DNA of 64,000 nt from positions 61,761 to 125,760 of the forward strand of contig NZ_JYKS01000027.1 of assembly GCF_000935045.1 (NCBI RefSeq), read 5' to 3'. The notes under the pieces are model-generated. The model saw only the letters and a list, made by a program, of their open reading frames with translations. It did not search any database and was not told the origin of the DNA. Position 1 is the stretch's first letter. Each line of letters starts with the position of its first letter. Origin of the DNA: Pseudomonas sp. 10-1B (lineage in GTDB: Bacteria > Pseudomonadota > Gammaproteobacteria > Pseudomonadales > Pseudomonadaceae). The translations under genes were made by a program, and so were the position numbers. Shown here in pieces: positions 25,965 through 34,400 of this stretch.

Positions 25965-26723
25965 TTACTCGGAGGCAGCAGTACCGAGGAACTTGCGCAG
26001 GAACTGCCGGGTACGCTCTTCCTTCGGCGCCGCGAACAGCGCCTTGGCCTCACCCTGCTCAACGATCACGCCCTTGTCGAAGAAGATCACCCGGTTCGCC
26101 ACATCGCGGGCAAAGCTCATCTCGTGGGTGACGATGATCATGGTGCGCTGTTCCTCGGCCAGGCCGCGGATGGTCGCCAGCACTTCACCCACCAGTTCCG
26201 GGTCCAGCGCCGAGGTCGGTTCGTCGAACAGGATCACCTCCGGCTCCATGGCCAGGGCGCGGGCGATGGCCACTCGTTGCTGCTGGCCACCGGACAGGCG
26301 CCGTGGGTAGGCGTCTTCCTTGCCCGCCAGGCCGACCTTGGCCAGCAGGCGCCGGCCCAGCTCGATGGCCTGTTCGCGGGGTGTCTTCTTGACGATCACC
26401 GGCCCCTCGATCACGTTCTCCAGGGCGGTGCGGTGCGGGAACAGGTTGAAGTTCTGGAACACGAACCCGGCCTGCTGGCGCAAACGGCGGATCGCACTTT
26501 GCTGCCCGCCCAGCGGGCGGTTGGCATCGATGCTGATATCACCGATCTGGATCTGCCCGGCATCGGGGGTTTCCAGCAGGTTGAGGCAGCGCAGGAAGGT
26601 GGTCTTGCCCGAGCCGCTGGGGCCGATGATGGCCACCACTTCGCCGGGTTGCACGGTCAGGTCGATACCGTCGAGCACGGTCTGGCCCTTGAACCGCTTG
26701 GTCAGGCCTTTGACTTCAATCAT
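25965..26723 (-). CDS. tcyN: Cystine/amino-acid ABC transporter ATPase
   Basis: 252-aa polar-amino-acid-type ATPase. Walker A (GPSGSGKTT), signature (LSGGQQQR), Walker B (VILFDEPTSALD) and H-loop (THEMSF) are intact. Third gene of a three-gene operon with the permease and the cystine-like binding protein; the gap to the permease is 2 bp. It energises uptake of cystine or related sulfur amino acids (by homology to TcyJLN of E. coli). Confidence 0.92.
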   Translation of the reverse strand: MIEVKGLTKRFKGQTVLDGIDLTVQPGEVVAIIGPSGSGKTTFLRCLNLLETPDAGQIQIGDISIDANRPLGGQQSAIRRLRQQAGFVFQNFNLFPHRTALENVIEGPVIVKKTPREQAIELGRRLLAKVGLAGKEDAYPRRLSGGQQQRVAIARALAMEPEVILFDEPTSALDPELVGEVLATIRGLAEEQRTMIIVTHEMSFARDVANRVIFFDKGVIVEQGEAKALFAAPKEERTRQFLRKFLGTAASE

Positions 26724-26725
26724 GC

Positions 26726-27394
26726 TCAGTGCTCCTGGTCATGCTGGTTGACTCGCGCTTCCATGCGGTTCTGGAAGTGCGCGAGGATGCTGCACAGCAC
26801 CCAGTAGATGACCGCGACCGCCACGTACATGGTGAACACTTCGAAGGTGCGCGCGGTAATCAGCTGGGCCTGGCGGAACAGCTCGGGCACCTGGATGGTC
26901 GCCGCCAGGGCGGTGTCCTTGACCAGCGAGATGAAGCTGTTGCCCAACGGTGGCAGGGCAGTGCGCAAGGCCTGTGGCAGGATCGCCCGGCGCATGGCCT
27001 GGACGCGGGTCATGCCGATGCTGGCGGCGGCTTCCCACTGGCCACGGTCGATCGACGAGATCGCCGCGCGCAGGATTTCGCAGATGTAGGCTGCCATGTT
27101 CAGCGACAGGCCGATCAGCGAGGCAGGGATCGGGTCGAGTTCGATGCCGATCTGCGGCATGCCGAAGTAGATCACGAACAGCTGCACCAGCAGCGGCGTG
27201 CCGCGGAAGAACGACACGTAGACCCGCGCCAGCCAGTTCAGCGGCAGAATCTTCGACAGCCGCATCAGCGCCAGGGCAAAGCCCAGCACCAGGCCGAAGA
27301 ACATGCCGCCAACGCTGAGCAGCACCGTATAACCCGCGCCCTTCAGCAGGAAGGGCGTGGAGTCGACAACGAGTTGCAGGCTTTCAGCGATCAT
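26726..27394 (-). CDS. tcyL: Cystine/amino-acid ABC transporter permease
   Basis: 222-aa His/Glu/Gln/Arg/opine-family permease with about five membrane helices (first at about 15-45) and the EAA loop near residue 130 (WEAAASIGMTRVQAMRRAILPQALR). Its ATG overlaps the stop of the binding-protein gene by 4 bp (ATGA), so translation is coupled. Confidence 0.92.
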   Translation of the reverse strand: MIAESLQLVVDSTPFLLKGAGYTVLLSVGGMFFGLVLGFALALMRLSKILPLNWLARVYVSFFRGTPLLVQLFVIYFGMPQIGIELDPIPASLIGLSLNMAAYICEILRAAISSIDRGQWEAAASIGMTRVQAMRRAILPQALRTALPPLGNSFISLVKDTALAATIQVPELFRQAQLITARTFEVFTMYVAVAVIYWVLCSILAHFQNRMEARVNQHDQEH

Positions 27395-28185
27395 TTGGTG
27401 ACATCGGCACCGAAGTATTTCTCGGACAGCTTGGCCAGCGTGCCGTCAGCCTTGAGCTTGTCCAGTGCCTTGTTGATCGCCTCAAGCAGCTCTGGCTCGC
27501 CCTTGCGCAGGGCCACGCCGCTTTCCAGGCGCGAGAAGGCATCGCCGGCAAGTTCGGTGTCCTTGGCTTTTTGCGCGTATTCCAGCGCGGCCAGGCGGTC
27601 GATCAGGATGGCATCGATACGGCCGTTGCGCAGGTCGGCGAACTTGCTCGGGTCGTCTTCATAGGTGCGTACATCGGCTTGCGGCACGTCCTGCTTCACC
27701 CACTGCTCATAGTTGGTGCCCAGGCCCACGCCGACCTTCTTGCCGGCCAGGTCGGCAGCCTTGTGGATATTCAACTGCTCGGCCTTTTTCTTCAGGATCA
27801 GCGCCTGGATGCCGGAGATGGTGTAGGGCTCGGAGAAGTCGTACTTCTTCTTGCGCTCTTCGGAAATGGTCACCTGGTTGATCACCACGTCCAGGCGCTT
27901 GGACTCCAGCGCGGCAAGAATGCCGTCCCACTTGGTCGGCTGCACCTTGGCCTTGACCCCCAGCTCCTTGGCCAGCAGTTCGGACAGCTCTACTTCGAAG
28001 CCGGTCAGCTTGCCGTTTTCGTCCTGGAAACTGAACGGTGGATAGGTGCCTTCCAGGCCGACGTTGATCACGCCTTTTTCCTGGATGGTCTTCAGCTGCT
28101 CGCCAGCGAAGGCCTGGCCGAGCAGGCCGGCACCCAGCAGGAAAGCCAGGCTGGCGTTGAGTAGCGGTTTGGCGAATTTCGACAT
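27391..28185 (-). CDS. tcyJ: Periplasmic cystine-binding protein
   Basis: 264 aa. The signal peptide (LLNASLAFLLGAGLLGQAFA, cleaved before GEQ) is followed by a family-3 solute-binding domain. Signatures are GTYPPFSFQDENGKLTGFEVEL near residue 46 and KKVGVGLGTNYEQWV near 150. It closely resembles E. coli FliY/TcyJ, the cystine receptor of the ABC importer. First gene of the tcyJLN operon, preceded by an AT-rich region. Confidence 0.9.
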   Translation of the reverse strand: MSKFAKPLLNASLAFLLGAGLLGQAFAGEQLKTIQEKGVINVGLEGTYPPFSFQDENGKLTGFEVELSELLAKELGVKAKVQPTKWDGILAALESKRLDVVINQVTISEERKKKYDFSEPYTISGIQALILKKKAEQLNIHKAADLAGKKVGVGLGTNYEQWVKQDVPQADVRTYEDDPSKFADLRNGRIDAILIDRLAALEYAQKAKDTELAGDAFSRLESGVALRKGEPELLEAINKALDKLKADGTLAKLSEKYFGADVTK

Positions 28186-28244
28186 GTCAGAGCCCCGCGC
28201 TTGTTGTGTAAGTAGTGGGTGGCGACTATAGGGTTGGCTGCTTA

Positions 28245-28300
28245 GGCCAGGAAATACTAAAAAATTATTTTGTTATTTCCTTTTTGATTTGTGCCAGGTG
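28245..28300 (-). promoter_or_regulatory. AT-rich promoter region of tcyJLN
   Basis: The stretch (plus strand AATACTAAAAAATTATTTTG, TTATTTCC) upstream of tcyJ contrasts with GC-rich surroundings and resembles the AT-rich stretches before the tau and ssu operons. It is a candidate CysB-controlled promoter. The 391-bp gap also holds a REP pair (28438-28530) and the epsC promoter. Confidence 0.3.
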
Positions 28301-28437
28301 CTGGCTGCTTTGAGGGTAGGCGAGGATGCCTACTCCGTCATCGCTGCTTATGCCTGACTTAGCGCAGGATGGAATAAAGCGTTGTTTTTTCCAAGCCTTG
28401 GATTTGCCGTAAAGTGGATTGCATGTAGGCAGGTCTG

Positions 28438-28531
28438 GCCCTTTCGCGGGTGAACCCGCTCCCACAGGTACACCACAAGGCTCAGGATCTGTGGGTCCTT
28501 GTGGGAGCGGGTTTACCCGCGAAGAGGCCAA
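28438..28531. repeat. REP pair
   Basis: Facing units of the CGCGGGTGAACCCGCTCCCACAG type and complement (GGGAGCGGGTTTACCCGCGAAGAGGCC) lie between the divergent tcyJ and epsC genes. Confidence 0.9.
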
Positions 28532-28576
28532 GCCTGCCGATAAAAATAGTTTGGCCTACTCAGGCAGGAGAAAACC

Positions 28577-29509
28577 GTGAGCGAACAACCTTCATCCGGG
28601 CACTGGCAGTTGCAGAGCATCGTCACCGGCTTGCGCGGTGCCCGTGAGCAATGGCGCACCCGCAATGGCCGCAGCAGCGGCGAGCAGGGCGGGCGTGAGC
28701 TGCCTTCGCGCGAGGCGATGCAGCAGATTCTGGAACAACTGTGTGGCGCGCTGTTCCCCATGCGCCTCGGCCCGGTCGACCTGCGTGAAGAAAGCGAGGA
28801 CTTCTATGTCGGCCATACCCTGGATGCCGCGCTGACCGCCTTGCTGGCCCAGGCCCGTCTGGAGCTGCGCTACGCCGCACGGCAAAGCAAGGCTGAACCG
28901 GCCGGCGTCGATGCCCATGCGTTGAGCCTGGTCCAAGGTTTCGCTGCTGCCCTGCCAGAGCTGCGTGTGCTGCTCGACACCGACGTGCTGGCCGCCTACC
29001 ACGGTGACCCGGCGGCGCGCAGCGTCGATGAAGTACTGCTGTGCTACCCGGGCATCCTGGCGATCATCCACCACCGCCTGGCGCATCACCTGTACCAGGC
29101 CGGCTTGCCGCTGCTGGCGCGGATCAGCTCGGAGCTGGCGCATTCGGCCACTGGTATCGACATTCACCCGGGGGCGCAGATTGGCCCGAGCTTCTTCATC
29201 GACCACGGTACCGGCGTGGTGATCGGCGAAACCGCGATCATCGGTGAGCGTGTGCGTATCTACCAGGCGGTGACGCTTGGCGCCAAGCGCTTCCCCAGCG
29301 ATGAGTCGGGCACTCTGCACAAAGGCCTGCCGCGCCACCCCATCGTCGAGGACGATGTGGTGATCTATGCCGGGGCCACGGTACTGGGCCGGATTACCAT
29401 CGGCAAAGGTTCGACCATTGGCGGCAATGTGTGGCTGACCCGCAGCGTGCCGGCCGAGAGCAACATTACCCAGGCCAACCTGCAGCTGGATTGCCAGGAC
29501 AAGAACTGA
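28577..29509 (+). CDS. epsC: Serine O-acetyltransferase, EpsC type
   Basis: 310 aa. Starts at GTG 28577 with AGGAG 6-7 nt upstream. It acetylates L-serine with acetyl-CoA to O-acetylserine, the acceptor for sulfide in cysteine synthesis. The N-terminal helical domain (to about 185) is followed by a left-handed beta-helix of hexapeptide repeats (IDIHPGAQIGPSFFIDHGTGVVIGETAIIG) holding the catalytic histidines. O-acetylserine is the source of N-acetylserine, the CysB inducer, so the gene's place among sulfur-scavenging operons makes sense. It is the longer EpsC/SrpH form, not the E. coli CysE form. Confidence 0.93.
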   Translation: MSEQPSSGHWQLQSIVTGLRGAREQWRTRNGRSSGEQGGRELPSREAMQQILEQLCGALFPMRLGPVDLREESEDFYVGHTLDAALTALLAQARLELRYAARQSKAEPAGVDAHALSLVQGFAAALPELRVLLDTDVLAAYHGDPAARSVDEVLLCYPGILAIIHHRLAHHLYQAGLPLLARISSELAHSATGIDIHPGAQIGPSFFIDHGTGVVIGETAIIGERVRIYQAVTLGAKRFPSDESGTLHKGLPRHPIVEDDVVIYAGATVLGRITIGKGSTIGGNVWLTRSVPAESNITQANLQLDCQDKN

Positions 29510-29533
29510 TCTGGCATTTCTTTAGCCTGTAAT

Positions 29534-29565
29534 GGCCTCTTCGCGGGCAAGCCCGCGAAGAGGCC
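29534..29565. repeat. Single minimal REP hairpin
   Basis: GGCCTCTTCGCGGGC and its exact complement are separated by 2 nt. It follows epsC by 24 bp and could act as its 3' end. Confidence 0.85.
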
Positions 29566-29624
29566 GGCACAGGAGTGCACCAATCAGCGCCCCAATTCGC
29601 ATTGAAATCCGATCCATGTTTAAC

Positions 29625-29640
29625 TTGAACGCTTGTTCAA
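29625..29640. promoter_or_regulatory. BetI-like operator upstream of betT
   Basis: TTGAAC-GCTT-GTTCAA is a perfect 6-bp inverted repeat 98 bp upstream of the betT ATG. It resembles the choline-responsive BetI sites found before bet genes in Proteobacteria. If it is one, betT is induced by choline rather than by sulfur starvation. Confidence 0.5.
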
Positions 29641-29737
29641 TGAAAAACGCTGGTCCGCTGCCGGTGTTCAACAGGAGGATTCCTTTGCTGAACCCGTTCA
29701 TTCCGAGCCTTACGTCATTCGACGAGGTGCACGCCCG

Positions 29738-31741
29738 ATGAGTGCACCGACCCCTTCCCTTGCCAATGGCAAGATCCGCATGAACCCCCCGGTGTTCTAC
29801 TTTGCGGCAAGTTTCATCCTCATCTTCGGCCTGGTGGTCATCACCAATCCGCAAACCGCAGGCGACTGGTTGCTGGCGGCGCAGAACTGGGCGGCCAACA
29901 CGGTCGGCTGGTACTACATGCTGGCGATGACGCTGTACCTGGTCTTCGTGGTGGTCACCGCCTTGTCCGGCTACGGCAAGATCAAGCTCGGTGCCGACCA
30001 CGACGAACCCGAGTTCAGCTACCTGTCGTGGGCCGGCATGCTGTTCGCCGCCGGCATCAGCATCACCTTGTTCTTCTTCTGCGTTTCCGAACCCCTGACC
30101 CACATGCTGCAGCCGCCCCAGGGCGAAGCGGGCACGGCCGAGGCCGGGCGCCAGGCGATGCAGGTGCTGTTCCTGCACTGGGGCCTGCATGGCTGGGGGG
30201 TGTTCGCCTTCGTCGGCATGGCCCTGGCCTATTTCGCCTACCGCCATAACCTGCCACTGGCGCTGCGTTCGGCGCTGTACCCGCTGATCGGCAAGCGCAT
30301 CAACGGGCCGATTGGCTATGCAGTGGATGGCTTCGGCATCATCGCCACGGTATTCGGCCTGGGCGCCGACATGGGCTTTGGCGTGCTGCACCTGAACGCC
30401 GGCCTCGACTACCTGTTCGGCATCAGCCACAGCCAGTGGGTGCAGGTAATCCTCATCACCCTGATGATGGGCGCAGCGGTGGCCGTGGCGGTCGCCGGGG
30501 TGGAGAAGGGCGTGCGGGTGATGAGCGACATCAACCTGTTCCTGGCCTGCGCGCTGCTGTTGTTCGTGCTGTTCGCCGGGCCTACCCAGCACCTGTTCAA
30601 CACCCTGATCCAGAACCTGGGTGACTACCTGGGGGCCTTGCCGCGCAAGAGTTTCGACGTGTATGCCTACGGCGAGAACCGTGGCTGGCTGGGCAGTTGG
30701 ACGGTGTTCTACTGGGCCTGGTGGATTGCCTGGGCGCCGTTCGTGGGCTTGTTCATCGCCCGCATCTCCCGTGGCCGCACCATCCGCGAGTTCGTCTTTG
30801 GCGTGCTGCTGATCCCGTTGGGCTTCACCCTGGCGTGGATGTCGATCTTCGGCAACAGTGCCCTGGACCAGGTCATCAACCACGGCATGACCGCGCTTGG
30901 CCAGTCGGCCTTGGATAACCCGGCGATGAGCCTGTACCTGCTGCTGGAGACCTACCCCTGGAGCAAGGTGGTGATCGCCATGACGGTGTTCATCAGCTTC
31001 GTGTTCTTCGTTACCTCGGCCGACTCGGGCACCGTGGTGCTGTCGACCTTGTCGGCCAAGGGCGGTGCAGCCGATGAGGACGGGCCGAACTGGCTGCGCA
31101 TCTTCTGGGGCGCGATGACCGCGCTGATCACCAGCGCGCTGTTGTTCGCCGGCAGCATCGATTCGCTGAAGTCGGCGGTGGTGCTGACCTCGCTGCCGTT
31201 CTCGCTGATTCTGCTGTGCATGATGTGGGGGCTGCACAAGGCCTTCTACCTGGAGTCGCAGCGGCAGATTGCGCAGATGCATTCGTTGGCACCGTTCGCC
31301 CAGTCACGCCGTGGCCGGGGTGGCTGGCGCCAGCGCCTGAGCCAGGCGGTGCACTTTCCGTCGCGGGATGAGGTGTACCGCTTCATGGACGACGTGGTGC
31401 GCCCGGCGATTGCCGATGTACGTGAAGTGTTCGAGCAGAAGGGCCTGGTGCTGATCACCCAGGACGACCCGAGCCACGACAACGTCAGCTTGAAGATTGG
31501 CCATGGCGAGGAGCAGCCGTTCATTTACCAGGTGCAGATGCGCGGCTACTTCACGCCATCGTTCGCCCTGGGTGGGCTGGGTACGCAGGAGTTGAAGAAC
31601 CGCCGCTATTACCGGGCCGAGGTGCACCTGAGCGAAGGCAGCCAGAACTATGACCTGGTGGGCTACAGCAAGGAGCAGATCATCAACGACATCCTCGACC
31701 AGTACGAGCGGCACATGCAGTTCCTGCATCTGGTCCGCTGA
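29738..31741 (+). CDS. betT: BCCT-family choline/betaine transporter
   Basis: 667-aa sodium- or proton-coupled carrier with twelve hydrophobic segments, plus a long C-terminal cytoplasmic tail (about 510-667) as in osmosensing BetT proteins. The tryptophan-rich substrate site (WTVFYWAWWIAWAPFVGLFIARISRGRT, about 325) is typical of the family. GAGGTG precedes the ATG at 29738, which overlaps the stop of a 42-codon upstream reading frame (ATGA). It sits between epsC and tau genes, so choline-O-sulfate or taurine is a possible substrate besides choline (inference). Confidence 0.9.
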   Translation: MSAPTPSLANGKIRMNPPVFYFAASFILIFGLVVITNPQTAGDWLLAAQNWAANTVGWYYMLAMTLYLVFVVVTALSGYGKIKLGADHDEPEFSYLSWAGMLFAAGISITLFFFCVSEPLTHMLQPPQGEAGTAEAGRQAMQVLFLHWGLHGWGVFAFVGMALAYFAYRHNLPLALRSALYPLIGKRINGPIGYAVDGFGIIATVFGLGADMGFGVLHLNAGLDYLFGISHSQWVQVILITLMMGAAVAVAVAGVEKGVRVMSDINLFLACALLLFVLFAGPTQHLFNTLIQNLGDYLGALPRKSFDVYAYGENRGWLGSWTVFYWAWWIAWAPFVGLFIARISRGRTIREFVFGVLLIPLGFTLAWMSIFGNSALDQVINHGMTALGQSALDNPAMSLYLLLETYPWSKVVIAMTVFISFVFFVTSADSGTVVLSTLSAKGGAADEDGPNWLRIFWGAMTALITSALLFAGSIDSLKSAVVLTSLPFSLILLCMMWGLHKAFYLESQRQIAQMHSLAPFAQSRRGRGGWRQRLSQAVHFPSRDEVYRFMDDVVRPAIADVREVFEQKGLVLITQDDPSHDNVSLKIGHGEEQPFIYQVQMRGYFTPSFALGGLGTQELKNRRYYRAEVHLSEGSQNYDLVGYSKEQIINDILDQYERHMQFLHLVR

Positions 31742-31756
31742 CCAGGCTTTCCTGTC

Positions 31757-31853
31757 CTGGCCTCTTCGCGGGCTCGCCCGCTCCCACAGGTACATCACAG
31801 GTTTCGAAACCTGTGCCGGACCTGTGGGAGCGGGCGAGCCCGCGAAGAGGCCG
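31757..31853. repeat. REP pair between betT and tauD
   Basis: Facing GGCCTCTTCGCGGGCTCGCCCGCTCCCACAGGT-type units between two convergent genes. The spacer also holds CAGGTTTCGAAACCTG, an 8-bp perfect palindrome. Confidence 0.9.
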
Positions 31854-31866
31854 GCACAGGCAACAA

Positions 31867-32700
31867 CTAAAAGGGCACATCCCCGAGGATGGTCGCCCGA
31901 TGCATCACCCGCCGGTTCGGCCGATAATCATCCACCGCAAAATGCTGGGTCACGCGGTTGTCCCAGAACGCCACGTCATGCTCCTGCCACCGCCAGCGAA
32001 TGCTGAACTCCGGCCGTGTCGCATGGGCGAACAGCAGCTTCAGCAGCGCCTCGCTTTCCAGTTCGCTCAGTTCATTGATGCGCGTGGTGAACCCCTCATT
32101 GACGAACAACGCCTTGCGCCCGCTCACCGGATGCGTGCGCACCACCGGGTGCGACAGTGGTGGGTTGTTGCGCCGCGTGGCTTCCCAGCGCGCCAGGTCT
32201 TCCGGCGTAGTGCCAAAGCGCTCCAGCGGGAACGACTTGGTGAAGTCGTGGGTGGCGGTCAGCCCAGCGAGCATTTCCCGCAGCGGCGCCGACAAGGCCT
32301 CGAAGGCCGCGATGCCGCTGGCCCACAGGGTGTCGCCACCATAGGCCGGTAGCTGCTTGGCGCTGAGCACCGCACCCAGTGCCGGGGTCGGCAAAAAGGT
32401 CACGTCGGTGTGCCACACGGCGTTGTCGCGCACATCGGTGACCGCCGTGTCGAGGATCAGCACCTGCGGGGTTTCCGGCACGTTGGGGTAGATCGGGTGG
32501 ATGTGCAGGTCGCCGAAGCGGGCGGCGAAGCGCGCCTGTTGCTCCGGGGTGATCGGCTGGTCGCGGAAGAACAGCACCTGGTGCTGGAGCAGCGCCTGCT
32601 CGATGGCGTCGCGCTCTTGGGCGGTGATGTCGCGGCTGATGTCCACGCCGCTGATCTGGGCGCCGAGTGCCGGGCTGAGAGGGGTAACGGTCAGGCTCAT
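31867..32700 (-). CDS. tauD: Taurine dioxygenase
   Basis: 277-aa Fe(II)/2-oxoglutarate dioxygenase that hydroxylates taurine so that it breaks down to sulfite and aminoacetaldehyde. The 2-His-1-Asp iron site is visible: His-x-Asp in NAVWHTDVTF and the distal His in RVMHRATI; Arg in the latter segment binds 2-oxoglutarate. ATG 32700 is used, and the longer frame is ignored. Last gene of tauABCD; length matches the E. coli family (283 aa). Confidence 0.95.
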   Translation of the reverse strand: MSLTVTPLSPALGAQISGVDISRDITAQERDAIEQALLQHQVLFFRDQPITPEQQARFAARFGDLHIHPIYPNVPETPQVLILDTAVTDVRDNAVWHTDVTFLPTPALGAVLSAKQLPAYGGDTLWASGIAAFEALSAPLREMLAGLTATHDFTKSFPLERFGTTPEDLARWEATRRNNPPLSHPVVRTHPVSGRKALFVNEGFTTRINELSELESEALLKLLFAHATRPEFSIRWRWQEHDVAFWDNRVTQHFAVDDYRPNRRVMHRATILGDVPF

Positions 32701-32748
32701 GTCTTTTCTCGTTCTAGGCGCCGGGTTGCCGGCGTGGTCAGTCAGCAA

Positions 32749-33588
32749 TCAGTGGCTTTGCCCGTGCCATGGCACCAGTTTGCGTTGCAGGGCGCGCAGG
32801 CTCATTTCCAGGGCGAAGGCGATCAGGGCGATCAGCAGGATGCCCAGCACCACCACATCGGTGACCAGGAACTGCGCCGCCGACTGCACCATGAAGCCCA
32901 GGCCGCTGGTGGCGGCGATCAGCTCGGCGGCCACCAGGGTCGACCAGCCGACGCCCAGGCCGATGCGGATGCCGGTGAGGATGTCGGGCAACGCGCTAGG
33001 CAGGATCACATGGCGGATCAGCTGGGCCTTGGTCGCGCCCAGCGATTGCGCCGCGCGCAGCTTGGCCGGGTCGACGGTGCGTACACCGGTGGCGGTGGCA
33101 ATGGCGATCGGGGCGAAGATCGCCAGGAAGATCAGCAGCACCTTCGACAACTCGCCGATGCCGCACCAGATGACGATCAATGGCAGGTAGGCCAGCGGCG
33201 GGATCGGCCGGTAGAACTCGATCAGCGGGTCGAGAATGCCGCGCGCCACTCGGTTGTAGCCGATGGCGATGCCCACCGGGATGGCTGTCAGGGTGGCGGC
33301 CAGCAGGGCAACGCCGATACGCCCGAGGCTGGCGCCCAGGTGTTGCCACAGGCTGGCGTCCATGTAGCCCTGGGACAGCAGGGTCCAGGCCTTGGCCAGG
33401 ATGTCGGCGGGCGAGGGCAGGAACAGTGGCTCGATCCAGCCGGCCGCGGTCACCAGCCACCAAGCCAGCAGCAGGCTGCCCAGGGTCAGGGTGCTGATCC
33501 AGCGGGTGGACAGAGGGCGGCGCAGCTTGGCGGCTGGCTGCGGTTGGGCATTGCGTTTGCCGGCGACCGGCAGGTCCAGGCTGCTCAT
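32749..33588 (-). CDS. tauC: Taurine ABC transporter permease
   Basis: 279-aa permease with six hydrophobic segments and the EAA-like loop (AAQSLGATKAQLIRHVILPSALPDILTG). ATG overlaps the tauB stop by 4 bp (ATGA). The 48-bp gap before tauD contains the tauD ribosome site (AACGAGAAAAGAC). Confidence 0.95.
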   Translation of the reverse strand: MSSLDLPVAGKRNAQPQPAAKLRRPLSTRWISTLTLGSLLLAWWLVTAAGWIEPLFLPSPADILAKAWTLLSQGYMDASLWQHLGASLGRIGVALLAATLTAIPVGIAIGYNRVARGILDPLIEFYRPIPPLAYLPLIVIWCGIGELSKVLLIFLAIFAPIAIATATGVRTVDPAKLRAAQSLGATKAQLIRHVILPSALPDILTGIRIGLGVGWSTLVAAELIAATSGLGFMVQSAAQFLVTDVVVLGILLIALIAFALEMSLRALQRKLVPWHGQSH

Positions 33589-34373
33589 GCGCGCTCCTGC
33601 AGGTTTTGGCGTTGGGAGAACACGCGGGCCAGAACATGCTCGCGGGTTTCGATGAAACGTGGATCGGACTTGATCGCCCGGGCCGGTTCGCCAGCGGCAT
33701 AGCGCTGGCCGAAGTCCAGTTGCAGGCGTTCCACCACGCGCCCCGGGTTGGGCGCCAGCAGTACCAGCTCGCTGGCGAGGAACACCGCTTCTTCGATGTC
33801 ATGGGTAATCAGGAACACCGGTTTGGCAGTGCGTTGCCACACCTGCAACAGAAGCTCCTGCATCTGCTCGCGGGTAAACGCGTCGAGTGCGCCGAACGGC
33901 TCGTCCATCAGCAGCACCCGAGGGTCGGCCGCCAGCGCCCGGGCCAGGCCCACGCGCTGTTTCTGGCCACCGGACAATTGCCAGATACGCCGTTCGCCAA
34001 AGCCGTCGAGGTCGACCAGGACCAGCATCTCGCGGGCTTTGGCTTCACGCTCGGCGCGCGGCACGCCGGCCAGTTCCAGGCCGAAGGCGACATTGCCCAG
34101 CACGTTCTGCCAGGGCAGCAGCGCATCGTCCTGGAACACCACGCCGCGCTCGGCACTCGGGCCTTGAACAGGCACGCCGTCGAGGGTGATGCGCCCGCCG
34201 CTGGGGGCGACGAAGCCGGCGATCAGGTTGAGCAGCGAGGTCTTGCCGCTGCCCGAAGGCCCCAGGGCCACCAGCAACTGGCGTGGCCCCAGGCTCAGGT
34301 TGATGTCGGCCAGTACCGGGGTGGCGGCACCGGGGTACTGTGCGCTGATGCGCTCCAGTTCGAGCAAGGCCAT
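33585..34373 (-). CDS. tauB: Taurine ABC transporter ATPase
   Basis: 262-aa nitrate/sulfonate/taurine-type ATPase. Walker A (GPSGSGKTS), the Q-loop region (VVFQDDALLPWQNV), signature (LSGGQKQR) and Walker B (VLLMDEPFGALD) are intact. It couples ATP hydrolysis to import through TauC. Confidence 0.95.
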   Translation of the reverse strand: MALLELERISAQYPGAATPVLADINLSLGPRQLLVALGPSGSGKTSLLNLIAGFVAPSGGRITLDGVPVQGPSAERGVVFQDDALLPWQNVLGNVAFGLELAGVPRAEREAKAREMLVLVDLDGFGERRIWQLSGGQKQRVGLARALAADPRVLLMDEPFGALDAFTREQMQELLLQVWQRTAKPVFLITHDIEEAVFLASELVLLAPNPGRVVERLQLDFGQRYAAGEPARAIKSDPRFIETREHVLARVFSQRQNLQERA

Positions 34374-34400
34374 GGCAGGCTCCGGTCGGTTGCTACAGGC

